Origin: Verrucomicrobia bacterium S94
GTDB taxonomy: Bacteria; Verrucomicrobiota; Kiritimatiellia; Kiritimatiellales; Pontiellaceae
Length of the DNA: 64,000 bases
Assembly: GCA_004299845.1 (NCBI GenBank)
Contig: CP036201.1
Location: 1 to 64,000 of the forward strand
Direction of reading: 5' to 3'
Below are positions 57,861 to 64,000 of the stretch, one piece after another. Below the pieces are notes generated by a model. That model was given only the letters and a program-made list of their open reading frames with translations. It searched no databases and had not been told where the DNA came from. The first letter of the stretch is position 1. Every line of letters starts with the position of its first letter. The position numbers were made by a program, and so were the translations under genes.

Positions 57861-58706
57861 ATGAACTCAGAAAAGTGTATCTGGCTGTTTACGGCCGCCC
57901 TGACAGCTGCAGTGATCAGTGAAGCAAAAGTTGTACTTTCGGACGATTTCAGCACTTATTCTGCGGGAAAGCCGATCGGTAATGGAAACTGGAAACCTAA
58001 ATGGGTGAGTGAGATCTCTTCTCAGCAGGGTCTTTTTACAGCACATGAAGATGGTTATGCTGTATTAAGCGGGTCGGCGGAGCGGGCATACCATATTCCG
58101 TATCAGACGGGGTTCATCATCCGTCCGGGGCAGTCTGTGACGCTGAGTGCGGATTTTCGGTATACCTATGTCGGGGGCGGTGCGATTGACGAGTATCGAA
58201 ATTCCAAGGTATTCGGGCTGCAGCTGTCAACAGCGCCCAATTGGTACAATGGAAAACGGACGGATCTCTGCCTGAGCAACCGCGGTGAGGCCATGGGTTT
58301 TGTGCTGCCGTCCGATCCCTGGGTCGAGGGATGGATTCCGCATAAAACGCTGGGTATTGATCTGAATAAAGAAACGACCGGGGAGTGGCTGCATTTTGAA
58401 TGCAATGTGTACGACAGAGACGGGGAGTTGGCGGCAACCATGACCGTTTCCGCTGAGGGGTTCCCGGCCTATACCACAAAAGAATTTCCGCTGGGCCTGC
58501 CGGTGGGTTCCGTGGTGTATCCCGGTTTTACGACCGGCTGGAGCAGTGCAAAGAGCTGCATCCGGGAGTATGCCCGCATTGCTGAAGTTCATATGGATAA
58601 TTTCAGTGTTCAGACTGATTCGGCTGCTCTGCAGCTGGTGAAAGCTCCGCCGCCGAAAGTTAAGCCCGCCCGTCCGCAGGTTTCGACACTTGGTCTGGTT
58701 CTGTAA
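57861..58706 (+). CDS. Secreted beta-sandwich protein, function unknown
   Basis: 281 residues from the ATG at 57861 (weak ribosome site; the frame is open from 57819). Signal peptide ending SEA, then a single beta-rich domain with LSDDFSTYSAGKPIGNGNW and WLHFECNVYDRDGELAATMT, the look of a concanavalin-type laminin-G or polysaccharide-lyase-like sandwich without visible catalytic residues. It ends with a Pro/Lys stretch (APPPKVKPARPQ). It lies between GH86 gene 3 and the second kinase. Perhaps a sugar-binding accessory protein. Confidence 0.65.
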   Translation: MNSEKCIWLFTAALTAAVISEAKVVLSDDFSTYSAGKPIGNGNWKPKWVSEISSQQGLFTAHEDGYAVLSGSAERAYHIPYQTGFIIRPGQSVTLSADFRYTYVGGGAIDEYRNSKVFGLQLSTAPNWYNGKRTDLCLSNRGEAMGFVLPSDPWVEGWIPHKTLGIDLNKETTGEWLHFECNVYDRDGELAATMTVSAEGFPAYTTKEFPLGLPVGSVVYPGFTTGWSSAKSCIREYARIAEVHMDNFSVQTDSAALQLVKAPPPKVKPARPQVSTLGLVL

Positions 58707-58860
58707 ACGATCCGCAGAACATCAGCATATATCTCAGTGTCGGTTGCGGTCATCGGGAACGGCCCGGATTTCGCTTTTTCTTAATCGGGACGGAAAAGGA
58801 AGAAGTCCTTTGCGGTTTCCAATGCTTGGAATTTTCCGAGGGTTGGAATATAGATAGCCG

Positions 58861-61057
58861 ATGATGTTAAAGAGGCTGTTTCAATGCGTGTGGGTACTGC
58901 TGCTGCCGTTCGGCCCGGTTTGGGGGCAGTCGGTCATTACCAATGTAATGGACCTGAGGGAGCTGTCGGTTGAAGAAGCCGCAATCGGAATCCCGGTCAA
59001 GGTTTCCGGTCAGCTTGTTTGTCTTTCACCGGGCGGAGCCCACTTTTTCATCCTCACGGAGCACGGGGGGCATATGTCCAGCGTCCTGGCGACCATACCA
59101 AACTGCTGCGGCTGCATACCGGTGATTCGGTCACAGTTACGGGTAAAACCTATCCCGGAGAGTTTTATCCGGCGATCGAGGCCATTGAGGTAGAGGTGAA
59201 CGGCTGGAAACCGCCACCGTCGGGCCGGCCGTTCCGGCTGGATGAAATCAACCGCCCGGCGAGCGACTGCGACTGGGTTTCGGTGGAGGGGCGCGTGATC
59301 GGGTATTCCGATGTGGCGGCTCCTTACGGTCGTTTTTATCTTTTTTTGGAGATCAATGATTCGATTCAGCTGGGGGTGAATATGCCGGCAGTGGAACCGG
59401 TTTGGAAACAGCTTCCCGATTATATGTTCCGCCGGGTCCGGTTTAATGCGATTGTCGGAACCATTTATAATGCACAGCGGCAGATGACCGGCCGCGTTTT
59501 TATCACTGATTCGATTTCGGACTTTGAGCTGATCGAGGAAGAGGGGCTCCATCAGGCGGTGGTCAACGTGCCGATTGAAGAGCTGATGCAGGTTACTATG
59601 GACCCGCAGGAGCCGGTCAGGACGCGTGGTGTGGTGACGCATGCCGCCGGCAATGAAATTTATCTGCGGGGCCGGGCGGCAGGTCTTCGGGTGGCGGTGC
59701 TGAACAGTGATGGTATCGAAGCGGGGCAGACGGTAGAGGTGGAAGGGTTTGCCTGGCCGCAGCCGGTGAGTCCGGCATTCCGGGCTCTGAAGGTGCGGGT
59801 GCTGAGCGATGCCGGTGAAGAACCCGAGCCGGTGCCGGTGGAGCTTCATGGTTTGTTCGGAACCAATCTTCCGGAAGACCTGATGGATTCCCGGCTGAAT
59901 TATGAACTGATCCGTATACGGGCGCAGCTGGTGGATGTGGGGAAATATTTTGCACCTACCGAAAAAGATGCAAATTCTGTTCAGGTAAGTCTGTTGTGTC
60001 GTTCCGGAGAGGAATCTTTTGAAGCACGACTTCCGGTCGGTGAGCAGGGGCCGGTGGGGTTGGAGCCCGGCGCGGTGCTGGAACTTACTGGGATCTGTAA
60101 CCTGATGCATAATGAAGATATGCGCTGGCGGCTTTATGCCGACGGACTCTGGCTTCAGCTGCGGAGTGTGAATGATATTGCCGTCATCAAACCGGCTCCC
60201 TGGTGGACGGCGGAGCGGTTGCTGTGGGCGGTGGGAATCATCTTTTCCATGTTGCTTCTTTTTGTGGTCTGGACTCTGTTATTACGTAAAACGGTTGACC
60301 GGCAGACCGGTATCATCAGCGAGAAAGTGGAGCAGGAGGCGGTGCTGAATGAGCGGCAGCGGATTGCCCGGGAGCTTCACGATAATCTGGAGCAGGGGTT
60401 GGCCGGTACGGCGATTCAACTGCAGGGTTCCCGCCGTCTGCTGAAGCACAATACAGAAACATTTTCCTCTGAACTCAGGAAAATGGCGGATGAATACCGG
60501 CCGCTGGAAAATCTGGCGGAGCGTTTTGATGTGGATATGAAACGGAATGTGAATGAATTTACCACAGCTCAGGAGATGCTGGCCTTCTGCGGTGATGAAT
60601 CGCGGACGTCGATTATTGATCTGCGCGGTGGACTGTTGGAGAAAATGGATCTGCCGGCCGCGCTCAGGCAGGCGCTGCAACCGTTGGCCGATGGGGGAAG
60701 GCTGAACTCGATATCCGGGTATCGGGCATGCCTAAACGGTTGAAGCAGATCGCGGACCGGAATCTGCTGATGGTGGCGCGTGAAGCGGTTACGAATGCGG
60801 TTCGTCATGGAAATCCGACAGAAATCCGTGTTGAATTAACCTATTGGGCGTCGTCTCTCTCTATGACAATATACAACAACGGTAAGGGCTTTGATCCTGA
60901 GCAGCTTCCGCCGGCCGGTCATTTCGGTGTGCGGGGCATGCATGAACGGATCAACCGGATTAAGGGTGAATTGAACATTGAAAGCGATTTGGAAAAGGGG
61001 ACCACTGTTACGGTGGAACTGCCCTCGCTGAAAGAATGGGAGCTGGAGCAGGCATGA
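58861..61057 (+). CDS. Sensor histidine kinase, HisKA_3 type (two frameshifts in this sequence)
   Basis: About 732 residues after repair. Signal peptide ending VWG, OB-fold-like periplasmic repeats ([20 protein letters not shown] opening, two or three copies to about residue 425), one membrane helix ([20 protein letters not shown]), HisKA_3 with [17 protein letters not shown] (His codon 60378) and HATPase_c with [19 protein letters not shown] and [12 protein letters not shown]. Breaks at G-runs 59065-59070 and 60693-60697 are each cured by one G, giving [12 protein letters not shown] and [12 protein letters not shown]. It is paralogous to the 48509 kinase but lacks its N-terminal lectin-like domain and has a longer HisKA_3 insertion. 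The stop overlaps the regulator start. Confidence 0.87.
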
Positions 61058-61689
61058 GTGAAAACATAAGAATCATGGTGGTGGATGATAATCAGTTGCT
61101 GCGTTTTGGGCTGCTTGGAGCCATTGATATGGAGCCGGGGCTTGAGGCTGTCGGTGATGCTTCGAGCAGTGAAGAAGCGGTGGAACTCTACAAGAAGGTA
61201 AAGCCTGATATTGTGACGATGGATTACCGTATGCCGGGAGAGGACGGGGTGGCCTGTACCGAAAAAATTATGACGATTGATCCGGATGCCAAGGTCATTC
61301 TGTTTTCGGTTTTTGAGTCAGAAGAAGAAGTCTGGAGGGCGGTGCAGGCCGGTGTTAAGGGTTATCTGACCAAATCGGCCAGTGCCGTGGAGGATGTAAT
61401 GGAGGCGATTCATGAAGTGGCAGAGGGGTATTCCTTTTTTCCCGCTGCGATTGCGCGGAAAATTTCCATGCGCAAACAGCAGGAAGAGCTCACACCGCGG
61501 GAGCTGGAACTGCTGCAGATGCTCGGCCAGGGCACCAGCAATAAAGAGCTGGTGGAGCATTTCAATATCTCTATGTCGACCGTGAAACACCATATTACCA
61601 ATATCCGTGAAAAACTTGGTGCCGCCGACCGTACGCAGGCGGTGGTTATTGCCTATAAAAAGGGGATTCTCAAACTCGAAGAGGACTGA
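61054..61689 (+). CDS. NarL/FixJ-family response regulator
   Basis: 211 residues from the ATG at 61054, which overlaps the kinase stop (ATGA). The frame is open a further six codons upstream but ggag before 61054 supports this start. Receiver with VVDDNQ, D57 in [17 protein letters not shown]; LuxR-type helix-turn-helix with [20 protein letters not shown] and [16 protein letters not shown]. Paralog of the 51390 regulator. Its recognition helix differs (STVKHHIT against STVRVHVS), so the two may bind related but distinct sites. Confidence 0.94.
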   Translation: MSENIRIMVVDDNQLLRFGLLGAIDMEPGLEAVGDASSSEEAVELYKKVKPDIVTMDYRMPGEDGVACTEKIMTIDPDAKVILFSVFESEEEVWRAVQAGVKGYLTKSASAVEDVMEAIHEVAEGYSFFPAAIARKISMRKQQEELTPRELELLQMLGQGTSNKELVEHFNISMSTVKHHITNIREKLGAADRTQAVVIAYKKGILKLEED

Positions 61690-61694
61690 GCTAC

Positions 61695-61710
61695 CTGTCC
61701 TATAGGACAG
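61695..61710. promoter_or_regulatory. Perfect 16-bp palindrome before the last gene
   Basis: CTGTCCTATAGGACAG, five bases after the regulator stop and 120 bases before the next start. The half-sites are those of the recurrent motif in the opposite order (GTCC-N4-GGAC). The core CTGTCCTATAG also occurs at 15354. Confidence 0.5.
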
Positions 61711-61829
61711 AATGGCCCTTTTGGCCCATAGTCCGTATTTTCTCTCCTTGTTAGAACGTCCATGTTAACAGTCGTGTTAGTAGGCCCGTGCCATATCAGG
61801 GCTGCATGACAGTGAAACGAGGAGATTAA

Positions 61830-64000
61830 ATGATGAAAAGATTACTGTTCTCTGCCCTGGGGGCCGCATCGATGGTTGCAGTTTCCCAGGCGCAGGATAC
61901 CACGCTGTGGGATGATCAGAATCCTGCCGGCGGCACGATGAATTTAATGGCCGGAGTTTTCGATTCCAGCGCAACGACGTCAGGAACCAACCTGTCGACC
62001 TATGCAACTTCAGGCAATGACTGGTCGGCTTACGCCGGTCGTGACTGGACGTTTACAGCGGATATCTATATTACCGCCGCGCAACTTGCTAATACTAATG
62101 TGACTGACGATACGATATCCTGGCAGCTTCTGGATGGAACCGATGTGCTTGCTTCCGGTGGAAATCTGACGTTGGCCAATGCCTCCTGGTGGACGGCTGA
62201 TGCCTGGAATACCGTCATCTGGAAGGGGACGTTCCCTGCCGGCTCTGCTTCACTTACAAATGCGACCTTCGCTTTCGTTAACAACGATAAAGATACACAC
62301 GATGCCGGAGACAACTACACGCTGGATAACCTGAGTCTGATCTGCAACATCCCGGTGTACGATGCCGTCCTCTGGGATGACCAGGCTCCGGTCGGCGGAA
62401 ATATTGCACTCAGTGCAACCACTGAATCCGCGGTTACGGGTGGCGATACCGGTCATGGTGATATCGGAGAGTATAAGTCGGATGCGAATACCGGTCAGTG
62501 GGGAAACTATAATTCCGGAGCAGACAATTGGGAGCAGTATGCGGGTGTAGAATGGCAGCTGTCCGTTGATGTTTACATTACATCGGCCCAGCTTGCTGAT
62601 ACCAATATCACTGACGATACCATGTATTACAGTGTTGCGGGCAATACCGGCGGGTTTACGGATGTCGGAGAACTTAATCTGGTTCCGGATTCCTGGAATA
62701 CCGTGACCTGGTTCGGTACTATGCCGATTAATCCGAACGATCTGACTGCTGCGAATGCTATGGTTCTGTTTAACGACCAGCTTACGCATCCTGCGGGAGC
62801 AAACCTCTATCTCGATAACTTTAAATTCGAAACCCAGTCTACTCCGCCTCTGCCGACAGATACGATTTGGAATGAAGAAAATCCGGAAGGCGGAGGTATG
62901 GCATTAACTCTGGTAACCAACGCATTCGGTTCGGGAATCGGTGCCTTTAATTCCGGTACCGACAGCGGTGAATATTCCAACTATGGAATATCCGGGAACG
63001 ATTGGTCTGCCTATGCCGGTCAGGGCTGGACCCTGACGTTTGATATTTATCTGACATCGGCCCAGCTCGCAGATCCTGCCATTATTGACGACCAGATTTA
63101 TTACCAGGTAGGTGATGTTTCCGGTGGATGGATGACCATCAGCAATACCAGCTGGGTGGCCGATTCCTGGAATACAGTGATCTGGAGTGGCGTTTTTACC
63201 AATGAACCGAGTGCTTTAACCAATGCATATGCTCGTTTGCTCAACAGCGATCGCACTACGCATCCCGCTTCGGGGTACAACTACTATGTGGATAACTTCA
63301 ACCTGGAAGTTGTAACTCCGGCTGAAGTTGATGATGCGGATGATCTGTGGGTTGATGTCGCTCCGGAAGCCGGAGGCATGATGCTGACTTCGATCGATGA
63401 TCCGTTCGCTACGGAACAGGGCGAAATCGGCATGTTCAAATCCGTCGATCTGCTGGGTGGGGATGTTTCAAGTTACGGCGTATCCAACCGTTACTGGGCA
63501 CTCTATGCCGGACAGGACTGGACACTTTCATTCGATATTTATGTGCCGTCCCTCAAAATGGCGGATGCCAATGTAAGTGATGACATCATTTCCTACAGTG
63601 TGGCCGGAGTAACCGGTGGTTCGAAAGCCATCAGCACATTGGTTCCGGATGAATGGAATACCATCACCTGGACCGGAACGTTTGATTCTGATCCGGAAGC
63701 ATTGACAGCAGTGGAAGCGTTGCTGATTAATGATGACAACGGAACGGATCCGGTTTCCGGACCGAACTACTTCATCGATAATATCCAGTTGCGTTCTGTT
63801 CCTGGCGTTGTTGTTGTGCCGCCGGACTACGTAACGGTCACCAACGAGATCGAATTCATCGCCGGTGAAAATTATGCCAACGGTGCGATCAACGGCCAGA
63901 ATTCCTGGGTGGCCGGAGGAAGCTGGTTGGTGGATACGGCTTCCGGAGGAACGGTTACCTGCACGAATAACAATGTCAATATGACATTGCTGAAGAATAC
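61830..64000 (+). CDS. Large secreted repeat protein (partial, runs off right edge)
   Basis: At least 723 residues, open to the window end. GAGGAG before the ATG; signal peptide MMKRLLFSALGAASMVAVSQA. Four tandem repeats of 155-165 residues start at nucleotides 61896, 62361, 62857 and about 63339. Each begins with an LWDD- or IWNEE-type box, then AYAGQDWTLSFDIY or similar, LADTNITDD, WNTVTW, and a closing DNF or DN-L. The last visible part, NEIEFIAGENYANGAINGQN, is homologous to the C-terminal domain of the 52122 GH86. No catalytic family recognised; each repeat looks like a beta-sandwich, so a multivalent binding or scaffold protein is likely. Confidence 0.8.
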   Translation, partial: MMKRLLFSALGAASMVAVSQAQDTTLWDDQNPAGGTMNLMAGVFDSSATTSGTNLSTYATSGNDWSAYAGRDWTFTADIYITAAQLANTNVTDDTISWQLLDGTDVLASGGNLTLANASWWTADAWNTVIWKGTFPAGSASLTNATFAFVNNDKDTHDAGDNYTLDNLSLICNIPVYDAVLWDDQAPVGGNIALSATTESAVTGGDTGHGDIGEYKSDANTGQWGNYNSGADNWEQYAGVEWQLSVDVYITSAQLADTNITDDTMYYSVAGNTGGFTDVGELNLVPDSWNTVTWFGTMPINPNDLTAANAMVLFNDQLTHPAGANLYLDNFKFETQSTPPLPTDTIWNEENPEGGGMALTLVTNAFGSGIGAFNSGTDSGEYSNYGISGNDWSAYAGQGWTLTFDIYLTSAQLADPAIIDDQIYYQVGDVSGGWMTISNTSWVADSWNTVIWSGVFTNEPSALTNAYARLLNSDRTTHPASGYNYYVDNFNLEVVTPAEVDDADDLWVDVAPEAGGMMLTSIDDPFATEQGEIGMFKSVDLLGGDVSSYGVSNRYWALYAGQDWTLSFDIYVPSLKMADANVSDDIISYSVAGVTGGSKAISTLVPDEWNTITWTGTFDSDPEALTAVEALLINDDNGTDPVSGPNYFIDNIQLRSVPGVVVVPPDYVTVTNEIEFIAGENYANGAINGQNSWVAGGSWLVDTASGGTVTCTNNNVNMTLLKN
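61896..63800 (+). repeat. Four tandem beta-sandwich-like repeats inside the last gene
   Basis: Spacing 465, 496 and about 482 bases. Repeats 1 and 3 share ATSGNDWSAYAG / GISGNDWSAYAG; repeats 2 and 3 share YITSAQLAD / YLTSAQLAD. Divergence at DNA level shows the duplication is not recent. Confidence 0.75.

Overview
The window looks like marine Kiritimatiellota (Pontiella-like): many secreted formylglycine-type sulfatases beside agar/porphyran/carrageenan hydrolases (GH16, GH50, GH86, GH117, GH2), a PEP-CTERM protein, SLA1-homology-1-like modules, large lineage-specific secreted repeat proteins, and one-gene-one-regulator spacing. The lineage is inferred from gene content only; no rRNA, tRNA or ribosomal marker was seen.

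Layout. 1-5.4 kb: a hybrid sensor kinase (open at the left edge), a GT4 glycosyltransferase, a small DUF4404-like protein and UDP-glucose dehydrogenase. 5.5-8.1 kb: a sulfatase converging on a GH16 beta-agarase. 8.1-14.1 kb: an AT-richer accessory island with a winged-helix regulator, then three degraded IS110-type transposase 5' ends. Each has a structured noncoding leader and each abuts a same-direction cargo gene (HEPN-motif protein, TonB-domain lipoprotein, P-loop ATPase with a nonsense codon). 14.1-24.1 kb: a kappa-carrageenase-like GH16 divergent from a coupled operon GH50 agarase - SDR - sulfatase - sulfatase, then a sugar-porter MFS and a GH117 alpha-neoagarobiose hydrolase. 24.1-33.6 kb: a divergon around an IclR regulator, with cupin, aldehyde dehydrogenase and enoyl-CoA hydratase on one side and a signal-less solute-binding-like protein, a double CaiB/BaiF CoA-transferase and a GH2 enzyme on the other. 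33.6-64 kb: three GH86 enzymes, a PEP-CTERM protein, two tandem TonB-like/PA14-like membrane proteins, paralogous secreted proteins built from a recurring unrecognised domain, two HisKA_3 kinase / NarL-type regulator pairs, and a large repeat protein open at the right edge.

How it fits together (inference): GH16, GH50 and GH86 cut agar, porphyran or carrageenan outside the cell. Sulfatases desulfate the products. The MFS imports oligosaccharides, and GH117 and GH2 split them in the cytoplasm. The aldehyde dehydrogenase is a good candidate for oxidising 3,6-anhydro-L-galactose. The two kinase/regulator pairs lie among the GH86 genes. A recurrent inverted-repeat site (GGAY-N4-GTCCGATA type) precedes at least eight transcription units.

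Caution: ten frameshifts split seven units of the locus (six genes, one of them four times). Every one is repaired by restoring one G to a coding-strand G-run, so most of these genes are probably intact in the organism. I give them as single spans.
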